Assembly (NCBI GenBank): GCA_037447605.1
Contig: CM074815.1
Coordinates: forward strand, 1,804,525 to 1,868,524
Reading direction: 5' to 3'
Source of the DNA: Zygnema circumcarinatum
Taxonomy: Eukaryota; Streptophyta; Zygnematophyceae; Zygnematales; Zygnemataceae
DNA length: 64,000 nucleotides
Shown here: one piece after another, positions 1 to 10,400 of the stretch
Layout: every line of letters starts with the position of its first letter
How positions within the stretch are numbered: the first letter of the stretch is position 1
Position numbers and translations under genes: made by a program
Notes under the pieces: generated by a model
Told to the model about the DNA's origin: nothing
Databases searched by the model: none
Seen by the model: only the letters and a program-made list of their open reading frames with translations

Positions 1-442
1 ATGTTAATAAATCGCTGAAGCTAGTTAATGCCGGAAGCTAGTCTGCTATGTTATACCCTTCGACTTATGCATTAAAGCAGCTCGTTTTTATTAGTGACAG
101 AGCCGTTGTCCTTGCAGGCATAACGTCGAAGCACTCGTGCAACATGTTTTTGGTGAAGCCATTAACCGTTTGGCTTTCATTTGGGTATGCAACTCTTACT
201 GGTCCGGAAAATATACACCCACTAGTGTTTGAACGCAACCTTAACCACTTTTTATTTTGAAGGCCGCTTTTGTCATGGTCAGTTTTCTGGCTGGCAGGAG
301 GTGCCTTCACCTGATTTTAGGGTTTTTAGACTTGCCAGAGCAGTGGACAATGTCGCGGTTCCCAGTCTTCGAGTGGTATCCTGCGGTTATTTGTCCGACG
401 GAGATGGGATTGTTGGCTCCGCATATCGTGGTGTTTGTGCAG
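1..442. other. Intronic or upstream sequence of the FCP1-like gene
   Basis: No exon could be recognised here. The first exon of the phosphatase gene visible in the window begins right after a TTTGTGCAG acceptor at about 434-442. The N-terminal half of the catalytic domain, including the DxDxT motif, must lie upstream of the window or in an exon I could not find. Short open frames here resemble no family I know. Confidence 0.5.
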
Positions 443-2859
443 GATCAGTCCAGCTGCACTAACACTGGGATGAAGCATCCACTAAACAAATACAAGCCTG
501 TGTTTCTCAAGGAGCTGAAAAAGCTTTGGGAGAAAAAGGGTGACAATTTACCATGGGAAATTGGCGATTATGGACCTTCCAATACGCTTCTTTTGGATGA
601 TTCACCATACAAGGCTTCGTGCAATCCGGTATGGCCTCTACCTTATGCTTCCTTTTACTTTGTTTATGTTGAGCTCTTTTGCCGTATATTAGTCACATGC
701 TACGCTACAGCTACAGCAGCATTCTGTCAATTTGGCATGTGTTCATCCATTCGAGAGCATTTGTGTCGGCTCTTAACCTCGCCTGCATCTTTGCTTGTCT
801 GTTTGTAAACCAGGCTTATACCGGTCTGTTCCCCGACACATATGAAGCGGAAAACAGTCTTGACGATATGCTCGGTAGGTCATAATTGAGCTTCTGACGG
901 ACTGATCGCGGAGCAACTCTTATAGTCGGCGGAAGCTTTACTTTAACCTTAACACTTGAAATCGGCAGTTTTTGCAATTTAAATGTTTGACAGATTAAGT
1001 GCGCTAATGTGCCTGCAAAACTTCATGACAACCGAACTTGCCTTGTCTCGATATTTTTTGCTTTTACTTGCTCAAAAAGCTTAAACAGCTTTATTGCAAT
1101 TCGTAAAGTTTTACTGAGCCTGATAGTTCAAGATTGGTTGGCAGGTCCTTTTGGAGCTATCCGACTTTATCTCCAGAAGCTGACAACGGCACCTGATGTG
1201 CAACAATTTGTCAAGTCAAACCCTTTTGGTCAGAAGCCAATGACTGCCAAGTTATTGACCTGGTCAAGCCCACCTGCCACTGCTCCTAAACCTGCCATTC
1301 AGAACATTCCTGCAAAAGCTTTGAAGATTGGTAAGCAAAACTTAGTCTGCAGGGATTCACTGTCCGCATATCTGACAGGCGTGTCAGCGGAACACAGAGA
1401 TTCAGTGTTGGAAAATGATGAAAAGCCAAAGGATAAATTGCGGGAGAGGTATGTTCGATATAGTCAGTATGAAGTCCAAAATGGTGATCAGGATAATACT
1501 GAGAGAAGGCGAGGACAGTTTGCATTTTCTGCCCTATTGGCAGAAGTGGCAACGGAGAGCAGACCTTCAAGGTGGGCAGATGAGGGAAGAGACGAGCAAG
1601 ACAGGGTCGAGAGGACTGCAGTGTTAATGTCAAGGCAGTACACAAAGGATGATAAGAATGAAGGGGTTCAATATCATTCGGGAGAGGTCCATCATCAAGA
1701 TGAGTGGGGGAATGCATCATTCACAAACGTGAGAGGTGTGGCAGAACACAGACATCCAGTAAGGGCAATGGAGAGCGAGAGAGATAAGCAGGAGAGAGTC
1801 TGGAGGACTGCATTATCCACGAATGGGAGAGGCATGGGAAGGCAAGACGAAGTCTCGCCTTTGGAGAGTGTTAAGAAGAGAGAGATTCGATATGATAAGG
1901 GAGAGGTCCAATACAACGAGCGAGAGGCAGACTGGAGAAAGGCATCGTCCACAAACGAGAGAGGTTCTGCATCAGAGTACAGGCAAACAGTTCAGGCAAA
2001 TGATTATGACCGAAATGAGGGGGGCAGAGTCTGGGGGAGTACCTCATTCTCTAATGTTGGAGACAATACAGCCGAACACAGGGGCCCTGCGTGGGAGAGC
2101 CGGACAAAACATGGTCGATATGATGAAAGAGAGGTCCAACATGGTGACCGAAGCAGACTTAACGTGAGAGGCAGGGCAGCAGACTTCCGAGATCAGGGGT
2201 GGGTAGTTGATGGGGAAAGAGATGTGGGTCACAATGTGTGGAGGACTTCCCTGTCCACGGATGGGAGAGGTGCTTCAGCAATGCATGGAGGTTCAGTGTG
2301 GGAGAGTGACAGGAAAAGTGCTCAATATGATGAGACAGAGAATGACAGGAAAAGAGCTCGATATGATGAGACAGAGAATGACAGGAAAAGAGCTCGATAT
2401 GATGAGACAGAGGCTCAGTATGGTGAGCGGAGCAGGCTGAGAGAGACGACATGGCCCACATATGTGAGAGGGATGGAAGCGGAGTACAGGCATCCAGTGC
2501 GACCTCGTGATAACGAGCGAGATGAAGGGGAGAGAGTGTGGAGGGGTGCTTTGCCTGCGAATGCGGGAGACACTTCAGCAGAGTATAGGTCAGTGTGGCA
2601 GAGTGGTGAGGAAATTGCAAGTATCCCCCGTCCACAGTATTTGGCAGGGGACCATTGGAAGCAGGGGGGCCGTGGACACCCTTCTATGGAAGTGGTTGAT
2701 AGATGGTATATGCAACATGATGGTGGTCCACCAGATTCCTTATTAAGATTTTCGAATTCTGGCAAATGGAGTCAGGAACCTTCATCATTTCCAAGTATGA
2801 ATGCTTCAAGAAGCCATCGAAGTTGGAACCATTTGTCAGAACCTTCAAAGTATCATTAG
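443..2859 (+). CDS. FCP1/NIF-type HAD phosphatase with long repetitive tail (5' partial)
   Basis: Three exons join in frame: 443-628, 814-874 and 1145-2859, giving 653 residues to the stop. The first two and the start of the third carry the C-terminal half of an FCP1 homology (NLI-interacting factor) domain: DQSSCTNTG, an FLKELKKLWEK helix, the SNTLLLDDSPYKA acidic motif, a FPDTY strand, and RLYLQKL...VQQFVKSNPFGQ. This family dephosphorylates Ser/Thr, classically on the RNA polymerase II CTD; the substrate here is unknown. The DxDxT nucleophile motif is upstream of the window. The remaining ~540 residues are a highly charged Arg/Glu/Asp/Ser-rich tail of degenerate ~55-residue repeats (WRTALSTNGRG- and EYRHPVRA-like blocks), with three copies of a 12-residue unit near its middle. 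The tail stays open over 1.7 kb, so it is probably translated. Plant homologues I know are much shorter. Confidence 0.82.
2305..2412 (+). repeat. 36-bp in-frame tandem repeat, three copies
   Basis: Three consecutive 36-bp units encode variants of NDRKRARYDETE. The second and third units are essentially identical and the first has diverged (S for N, SAQ for RAR). The unit keeps the reading frame and lies inside the charged tail of the phosphatase gene. It looks like recent local expansion. Confidence 0.85.
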
Positions 2860-3456
2860 TCACTATCTGATGGAGGGGTGAGAATTGGCGGGAGGAAGAG
2901 ATGAGGACCCGGAGATGGAGATTTCAGAGACTGGAGAAGGTGCAGGTTTGCTGAGTGAAGAAGCTTTAGTGAAATGGCGGAAAGATGATCACAGATCAAT
3001 ACGTCAATTCAACTCTTTTGTGGCAAGGACGAGGGATGTCACTACCTTGAGGAGGAGTTTTATGTGCCACGTTTAGCAGGTTAGACTTCAGATAGGTGGC
3101 GGCGCTAAATGACAAGAACATCGATCGTTTGAAGGCTGTGTATAAGCGCGCAAGTAGTTTGGATATGTGAAGGAGGTCAAGTGAGGAGTCTTTTTCTAAT
3201 TTAGGAATTATAGCAACAAAACAAGGAATTACCACGTGAGCCCAATTTGAGTTTTTCAGGAGCATCCTGATTGTCCGTCGTTCATTATATGTCAGGTCGA
3301 AACCTTGCTACTTATCTATCTTATTGCCGGGATTCGTTTCTATGGAACCTTGCTTGTCGGCCAGGAAAGAAGAGGAGCTCCAACCTTTTTGCGCCTTTTG
3401 AGTACATAAAGGTCAATTGCAAGTGTCAAAACCACGAATTCATTCGGCCGTGCGGC
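2860..3456. other. 3' flank of the phosphatase gene, no further gene seen
   Basis: Presumed 3' UTR and intergenic sequence. It holds only short open frames with no recognisable family signature. The base composition shifts at about 3457, where a pyrimidine-only tract begins. Confidence 0.5.
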
Positions 3457-3757
3457 CGTGTGTCTCCCTCCCTCCCTCCTCTCCCTCCCCCCCTCCCTCC
3501 CCCCCTCCCCCCTCCCTCCCTCCCTCCCCCCCTCCCTCCCTCCCTCCCTTCCTCCCTCCCGGCCGCCCGCCCTCCCTCCTCGCTCCCTCCCGCCCTCCCT
3601 CCTCCCTCCCTCCCTCCCTCCCTCCCGCCCTCCCTCCCTCCCGCCCGCCCTCCCGCCCTCCCTCCTCCCTCCCTCCCTCCCTCCCTCCCTCCCACCCTCC
3701 CTCGCTCCCTCGCTCCCTCGCTCCCTCCCGCCCTCCCGCCCTCCCTCGTTCGCTTGG
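3457..3757. repeat. CCCTCC-type polypyrimidine low-complexity tract
   Basis: About 300 bp composed almost wholly of CCCT/CCCC/CTCC blocks, with a few CCG and CTCG interruptions. All frames are open, giving meaningless Pro/Ser/Leu-rich frames on one strand and Gly/Arg/Glu-rich frames on the other, so I do not call them genes. The complementary strand has dense G-runs and could form G-quadruplex or triplex structures. Confidence 0.9.
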
Positions 3758-3904
3758 CTCGTTCGAAGCAGGTTTGCCCCGCGGGCGGTGCCGTACAAGT
3801 GGCGCCCGCCACCTGTCGCAGTTCCGTCTGTGTTTCGCGCGGTGGTACGGATCCCACCGCTGAGCAAGTAGGGCGCGGCAGAAGACTTCGAAAATTCTCG
3901 TAAT

Positions 3905-4995
3905 ACTAAAAACTCGATGTTCGTAACATTTCAAGTCAACAACGTTAGTAAAACCAAAATTCCCTCGCGTAGTTTGTTTGTTCGCAATAATAGTCCGTCA
4001 GTCGCTTTCCCGCGGTCGGGCCCGTCCGCGTGTCCTCCTCCGCTTTGTTCGCCGTCTCCGGCAAAATCCCTCCTCAGCCCGCGAACCGGCGCCCGCACAC
4101 ACCAAAAAGCGGCCCGCCGCCGCGTCGTGGTGCGCGTCACGTCACGGCCCGCGCGGGGGCGGAAGAGGCGTCGCGAAGCCGCCGCCGGGTCGCGACAAAC
4201 TCAAAGTGGGGGCCGCCCGCCGTTCGCGGTCCGCTTAGTTTTAGGAGAACAATATATCCCCCCCCCTCCTTTTGGTTATCCCGCCACTGTTTTTTTTGGA
4301 ATCCTACCCTCCCATGTTGGCTATTCTGCCCCCCCCCCCCTCCCATTTTGGCTAACCCCCCCCCCCCATTTTGGACATTCCCCCCTTGTTTTCTCCTTCT
4401 CACACATCAGCGGAATGTCTGTAAAGACATTCGCAGAGAGAGAGCAAAGCAGAGAAGAGAGAGAGAGAGAGAGCGATCGAGAGAGAGAGAGAGAGAGAGA
4501 CTAGAGGAGAGAGCAAAGGAGCGAGAGAGAATGAGCAGAATCTCCTCCTGAAATATCCAAAATGGGGGGGGGGGTATCCAGAATGGGAGGGGGCGGAATA
4601 GCCAAAATGGGAGGGTAGGATTTCGAAAAAACGGGGGCGGGATAACCAAAAGGGGCAGAGGCGGTATATATTTTCTCCTAATTTTAACTTCTACATTCGC
4701 CAACCACGGCTCGCCACGTGTGCATAAAATATTTGAAGCTGACGCGATTTTCGCCATTCTGCTCTTCACGCGCTCTACTTTTCGGCGCCTCGTTTGGGTA
4801 CGAACAAAATCGTGCGAAGTAGTACCCGCTTCACTAAACTCCGCGGGTCAATCTTCGCAAAATTGACCCGCTCACTTAGCACAGTTGACTTCGGTTCGTT
4901 CAGTTTAGGTTCGGGAACTCCATGCATTTTAGTAAGTTTAGCACTAATGAGAACTCGATATTCGTAACATTTTGTTAAGTCTGACACGCCCTAAT
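3905..4995. repeat. Short direct repeats and hairpin flanking the foldback
   Basis: Near-identical ~25-bp segments containing ACTCGAT(A/G)TTCGTAACATTT occur at about 3912-3931 and 4952-4971, bracketing the foldback at about 1 kb spacing. A 10-bp perfect inverted repeat (GCGGGTCAAT / ATTGACCCGC) with an 11-nt loop lies at about 4843-4873. The layout could be a composite or nested transposable element. No transposase-like frame was found. Confidence 0.45.
4235..4688. mobile_element. Imperfect ~450-bp foldback (MITE-like inverted repeat)
   Basis: The left arm (about 4235-4390) and the right arm (about 4555-4688) are imperfect reverse complements. Shared blocks in order are TTAGGAGAA near the outer edge, a TATAT(A/C)CC block, CTTTTGGTTATCCCGCC, AATCCTACCCTCCCAT, TTGGCTATTC and CATTTTGGA, separated by homopolymer C or G runs of differing length. 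The loop carries a GA-rich stretch (4434-4502) and a small perfect hairpin, GAATGTCT-GTAA-AGACATTC, at about 4414-4433. There is no coding capacity. The structure fits a non-autonomous foldback or MITE; target-site duplications were not identified. Confidence 0.7.
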
Positions 4996-4999
4996 ACCA

Positions 5000-5580
5000 C
5001 CCAATGATTACCTCCGCTGACCCGGAATTTGTGGACGGCACGCGCTGGCGCCACGCGCCGCGGATCCCGGAGAGCGAATCTGATTCGCCACCGCGCCGCT
5101 TCCCCTGTGCGTGGCACGTGCGGATTCGAATCTGATCCTCCCACGATCTCGCCAGAATCTGTGCACTGTGGTCGGCGGCCGCCATGGCGGGTGGGTCCTT
5201 CCGAGTTTGACCGGACCCGCCCGCCGCGGATCGGTCGTTCGCAACGGCCCTGAACGGCGCGTGGCGCGGTCCAGGAGGCCGTATCGCGATCCGTGGGCGC
5301 TCTCCCGTTCCCTGCGACGGGGTCCCTCCGTTTCGGGGGAGTTCCATGCCGCTATTCAGTAGCGCACGCGCGGTAGATGGAACGGATCGGGCGCATGGAG
5401 CCGGCCGCGGTCAAATCGTGTCGTTTTGCGGAAATTTCCTTGCACGTCGTGTCTGGCTCCTGAAATCCCGGGGCGGTGGAGGGACGCGAACGGTCGAACG
5501 GCCGGAAACGCCAAACGGTGCCGCGCCGCTAGCCGACAACGGAACTGGACGGGATGGCCTCACGGGATGCGGTGCCGTAC
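5000..5580. other. GC-rich intergenic stretch, nothing recognisable
   Basis: GC-rich, CG-dinucleotide-rich DNA with short overlapping open frames on both strands and no family signature or plausible splicing. It lies between two repeat structures and may be degenerate repeat DNA. Confidence 0.4.
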
Positions 5581-6360
5581 AACCGAGCAGGTTGAGAAAA
5601 TGAGAAACGAGTTTACTTCATTTCTGAATTCTCAAACTTGGTGAATAGGGGGAGTCTGACATTGACCATCGCCAAATCAACTTGTAAGCCTGTCGTGCGA
5701 ATTAAGCATTGGCGAGGTACGCATTTCGGAACGGCTGTGTACGGCGGAGCCGCGGATCGCGACCCGGAATTCGTACACGAAACTTTTACCTTTTAGTATA
5801 CTAAATTCGGGAATTAAGTACGCGATGGTCAATGTCTGACTTCCCCTAATAGGGTTGGACTTTGAACACTAGAGGACGAAACTTTTTCAATTTAAGAAAG
5901 CGAAAAGTTTTAAAGAAAAAGTTCAAAGACTCAACACGTTCGGTCGCAGTTGGTGTGGATTCCAGTTTTTGCCGTGTTGGTTCCGTGCGATTTGATAGAT
6001 CGGGTTAACCCGGGCCTCCTCTTGTCCGTACGACTCTTTCCGCGAGCCGATCAACAGTTTCTGTACGTACAAACGTGTCCAAGCCCGTTGCGATCCGCTA
6101 AAATCTCATGGTTGATCGGTGGACCCAGGGAAGACTCATATTGAATACGAACGATAACTAACTGTTCAATGTTCAATTGCTTCTCCATAAAAATTGTATT
6201 GAGCGAAGAATTTAGAAATTTATTTCTCATTTCTCAATATGAATCGTGTTCACAAATATAAGGTTATTAGGTTGAGGTTGTTGTTGAGAAACTGCTTTTG
6301 AAAGGTTTTTTTTTGAGAAGTCAAAATCTTTAATTTCTTTTTTTCTCAACCTGTTCGGTT
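5581..6360. mobile_element. 780-bp element with terminal inverted repeats
   Basis: The left end (5581-5608, starting AACCGAGCAGGTTGAGAAA) is the reverse complement of the right end (about 6333-6360, finishing TTTCTCAACCTGTTCGGTT) with few mismatches. A second, nested inverted repeat lies at 5643-5673 and 5822-5853 and is built on GTC(A/T)GACATTGACCATCGC-like arms. The interior is non-coding and AT-rich toward the right. These are features of a non-autonomous DNA transposon. Clear target-site duplications were not found; the flanks share only TAC. Confidence 0.6.
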
Positions 6361-6860
6361 TTACGTTAACCCAGTCCGTACGATTCCGTCCATATCGCCG
6401 CATAGACCGTACGGTGCCGCCCTCGCCCAGGCGCCCTTCGCTTTGTCTCGTGAGGGTTACCGTTACAGTACCGCGCCCGCCCAGCTTTGTCCGTACAGGA
6501 TCTCGTACGGCCGAACCACCTCCGTCCGGCGCTGTCCGTCGGCCCCGTCGAGTGCCAACAAAGAAAGTATCGCCGCCTCGCTTTGCGCTTTAGGGCACTG
6601 GGTGACCTCCAGTAGGCGTGAGCCACGTGGACTCCATGCTATCCGTACCATCTGCCGTACGGCGACAGCGGTTGTCCCAGCGCACAGATGCCAACGTAAG
6701 CGAAGCACGTACACGTCACGACCTCGTACGGTCGTATCGTACACTGTACAGCGTGAGGCGTCACAGTGTACGAACTTTGAATTTCGTTACTGTACGCTGA
6801 ACCGAAAAACTGTCCCCGGCCTGAACCTGACACGTGCGGGAGGTCGCCGTACGAGCATAC
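6361..6860. promoter_or_regulatory. GTAC-dense block upstream of the USP-Grx-DEP-DUF547 gene
   Basis: About 15 GTAC tetramers fall within roughly 500 bp, many as CGTACGG or CCGTAC, along with a CCACGTGG G-box at about 6623. The block sits 0.6-1.1 kb upstream of the start codon at 7468. GTAC is the core recognised by plant and algal SBP-domain transcription factors, so this may be a regulatory array. It is also compatible with a simple-sequence or satellite origin. Confidence 0.45.
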
Positions 6861-7258
6861 GGCCTGAAAGTTCAGGGCGCACGCGTCGAGCCGGCGGGGC
6901 GGGCGGCGGGCGGGCGGGCGCCTACTCTACCGTACGGCACCGGGCGGCGGGCTGCGGCTGGCTCCCTGCCGGCCGCGGGCCCCCCCCGCGGCTTCGCGTG
7001 CAAGGCGCAGGCCCACCTGCCGCCCCGCCCCATCGGACGGTGCAGGCGACGCCAGCCTGGCGATATGCAGCTGGCGCGCGCCGCGTGGCGGGGCGATGTC
7101 CAGCGCAGCTCCGTCCGTCGGTCCGTCCGTCCGTCCGTCGGGGCTGGCGGGCGGGCGGGCGGGCGGGCAGGCGGGCGGGTTTTGGGGGCGGGCGCGTGGT
7201 CCTGCGTGCGTGGCTGCCTGCCTGCGCGCTCAAGTCCTCGCCGTCGCCCCTGCGCCTG

Positions 7259-7299
<41 letters not shown>

Positions 7300-7467
7300 G
7301 AGGGAGGGAAGGAGCGCGGCCCGCCTCTTGCCGCCTCCTGCTCCGCCCGGCCGACCCGGCCGCTCGCCGCCTCGTGCGTGCGTGCCATACGCCCGCCCGC
7401 AGGTTGAACTCTGACGACTGAGCGCTGATCAAGCGCTTTGTCGGAGCGAGGGTTTCTTCAGGAAGGC
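6861..7467 (+). promoter_or_regulatory. GC-rich proximal promoter / 5' leader with CTG repeat
   Basis: Strongly GC-rich leader before the start at 7468. It contains GGGC-rich runs, a CGTC repeat at about 7115-7140 (GTCC/GTCG units), a GGGC repeat at about 7147-7180, and about 12 CTG triplets at 7260-7298. Long overlapping open frames here are composition artefacts. Confidence 0.5.
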
Positions 7468-10400
7468 ATGGCGACGTCGCCCGGACGGGTTTTGGCGGCG
7501 GAGGGCGAGGATGGAAGCGAGGAGGTCCCCTCAGAGACTGTGGTGGTGGCGCTGCGCAATGACGAAGTGAGCGCGCAGGCGCTTCGCTGGGCGCTGGTGG
7601 AGTACGGGAACCGTTATGATGGCCGGCCCGTCATCTTTATGTTGCTGCACATTGTCTCTGACGTTCCAAATGCCCGTGAGTCCGCTTGCTGGCATTCTGC
7701 TCAACGTTCATGCTGTTTGAAGCCTTTCTGGTTCTGGAAACTCGTCGCTGCTTTCCCTGCTTTAGTACCGCTCTTTTGGAGACAAGCACTTCCTTCTGCT
7801 GAAAAAACCTGGACACTTCAGTTTTTGAAACTTAAAAAAAATCTCACGCGTGGAGTCAGGAGGTGGTATCTTGAAATACTTCGTTGGAGCTATTTGGAAT
7901 GGTAGACGTACGGCAGCTTGCTCTGAGCATAGAGTGCGATGATCTAGAGCGGAGTCTTGTTTTGCAGTTTGAGCTCATCTGCAGTCGTTCAAGACCTCCA
8001 TTACCTTTGTACTTTAGGGGAACATCTCTCTGCTTGTTCCTTCTGCCCCGTTCTCCTCTCCTCTCTCTCCAATTATCTCTCCTTCCGTCTCCGTTCGCCC
8101 TCCCCTCTTAAGATCTCTACCCCTCTCCACCAATACAACCTCACCCTTCTACCCGTTTACATATTTCAGTTTTTACAAGTATCCCTGGTCTCATGGGTGA
8201 TGTAGACGACCGTCTCCAGTTGCAGAAGAGCATGTGTATGTTGTCCTGCAGGTTGGTAGGATCTTCAGGAAGCACAAACGTGTTTGAGGCACCTGACGCA
8301 GAAGTTCGAGCGGATTTGCAGACAGCGTGCTTGGAAGTGAATTTGTCCAGTTCTAGACAAAAAATCCTTTGAAGGTTTCTTTTATTATTTTTCTTCGTAG
8401 TGGAAGGAACCTTCTATTATTGTACTCCTGCAGAAGCGGCTATTTCACTTCCAAGTAAACCGATTTTTCATTTTAGCTGAAAATCTGGGAGTAGTCAGCA
8501 CAGACTCAGGACAGTTTCGCCCTCGCGTTGTGAAGGAAGATACAGCTGCATACGGTTTTTTCCGTATGCTTTATCGTTTCATTAGAATCTTAAAGCGATA
8601 ATGGTACGGATCGTGGGATTGACCATTCTTTAAGACATCGAAAAACTTTCGTCAAGGCTGCTTCCACTGCTGCTGCTGCCGAGTTTTCCTTACACCATTT
8701 GCAAGTTTGGATTAAAGTTGTGTTTTTCATCGTTGGATGTGGAAATGGAAATCCAGCTTAGGATAATTTGAGCACCTTCAGTGGAAGGGACGACTTTTTG
8801 AAAGCTACAGTAGCTTCGGCAGCTGAGAAAATGAACCACTCCTAGACGCCTGTCTGTAAATTGCAGAAGGAGACTTATAAGTTTGAGATAAGACCTGAAC
8901 TATTGAAGAAGCTGGTTTTCAGGAGTTGCACTTTTGGAAGGCCCTATCCCTGGATACTCCAATGCATGCAAGGATAATATCTTTTCTTGATGATCTAGGT
9001 TGAGTTCCTTCTGTTTAGACAGCGTTGCAGCTAGCGGATACTCGATCTTACTTTATAGAGGGCCGCTCCAGAGTTTATGTCCGAGGGAAAGTAGGGGCTT
9101 AAGCCTGGGAATTTCACGCAATAACCTTGACTTGATTGTACATAGAATGTTTAGAAATGCCATCGTTGTTCAAGGAAGCAACTAAGTTTTTCCATTGTGC
9201 GACTGAATGTGCTGTTTTTCTATGTTGATGGATTGAGTACTCAAGCAAAAATAGTAATAAAATACGATCATATTCCTTAAAAAGAGATGAAATAAAAGAA
9301 TTAGCTCTCAAAAAGCTAAAATCAGTTCGACAGGTGCAGTATACGAAAATTGCTTGGTACTAATACCATCCCGTGTATTCTGCTGTCTTCTCACCTTGCC
9401 TCTTCCTTTGCCTTGTCGCGATGCAGAGATGAAATCTGTTCGTGTCAGTGAAGCCGAGCTTGAGCGTGTGGCTATTCATTTGCGAGATCGTGTCCTGCCG
9501 TTTTTGGAAAGCATGCAAGATCTCTGCGACCTTCATGAGGTGAGCAGCATGTCGCTCCTTCAGCAGGAGCTTGGCATGTGGGGGCGGTTTCATGAGCATC
9601 TCCGTACATGAGGTTAATGTTGGAGCAGGCGAGAAAGGGAGTCTATGAAACAGCAGAGGGTGAAACACGCAGGAATGGGATGAATAATACAGGGAATTAA
9701 TGCCGGGATTTCAGATGCTTTGTTGTACGGCTCAGCATCTTACGCTTCTGAAGAACCCTAGAACTTTTACTAGTGAACATAAAATCTGCCTGTGCATGGC
9801 ATTAAGCTTAGTCCGACCATGCGCACATAGAACCTGGATAGCTCCTGTCAGCCTCTTTGTTTGGGCTTTGGATTTATTGTGCGCGAACAAGCACATGAGT
9901 AAGTTTCGCTGGATTGCGGAACTACATGTTTCATGAGGAACTTGAGGTTGCTCATTGATAAAGAGCTGCCATTTACCAATCGTAAAGGTTAGGACGCGCG
10001 ATAACTGTCAAGTTGAGAGATGAATCCTACACGCAAACTCTAATTGTTGTAAGGTTGAATCCAAACAGCTCAATACTTGTAGGCTGTGATTTCCGAAACC
10101 GTACATGGGGGTGCTGAAGTTACCTGACGAGACCTCTTGAGCTGCTTTTCAGTAACTTCTGCAAGCCTCTCGGCAGGAAACTTGCCGCCGTGAAGTAAAG
10201 AAGCGTAAGGAAGTGCTGAAGTTAAGCATCTTGGAATATTGCGCTGAAAGGATAGTCTGAAGAATGCATAAGTGAGTCTATGAAAGAAGCAGGAAAGCAC
10301 AGGAAAGCACAGGAAAGCATCTCCGGGGAGTGGAGGACGGAAAGTTTGCAATAGATAGGCTGAGAAATGCATTTGATGAAGAAAGTACGTTATTTGCACT

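Noticed and set aside
3271..3934. Long open frames on both strands (137-210 codons)
   Set aside because: They arise from the CCCTCC low-complexity tract. Several overlapping frames are open at once and give only Pro/Ser/Leu or Gly/Arg/Glu repeats.
6443..7432. 323-codon and 195-codon plus frames and a 186-codon minus frame
   Set aside because: Very GC-rich DNA with simple repeats keeps stops rare. No domain signature, and overlapping frames are equally open; this is the upstream region of the multidomain gene.
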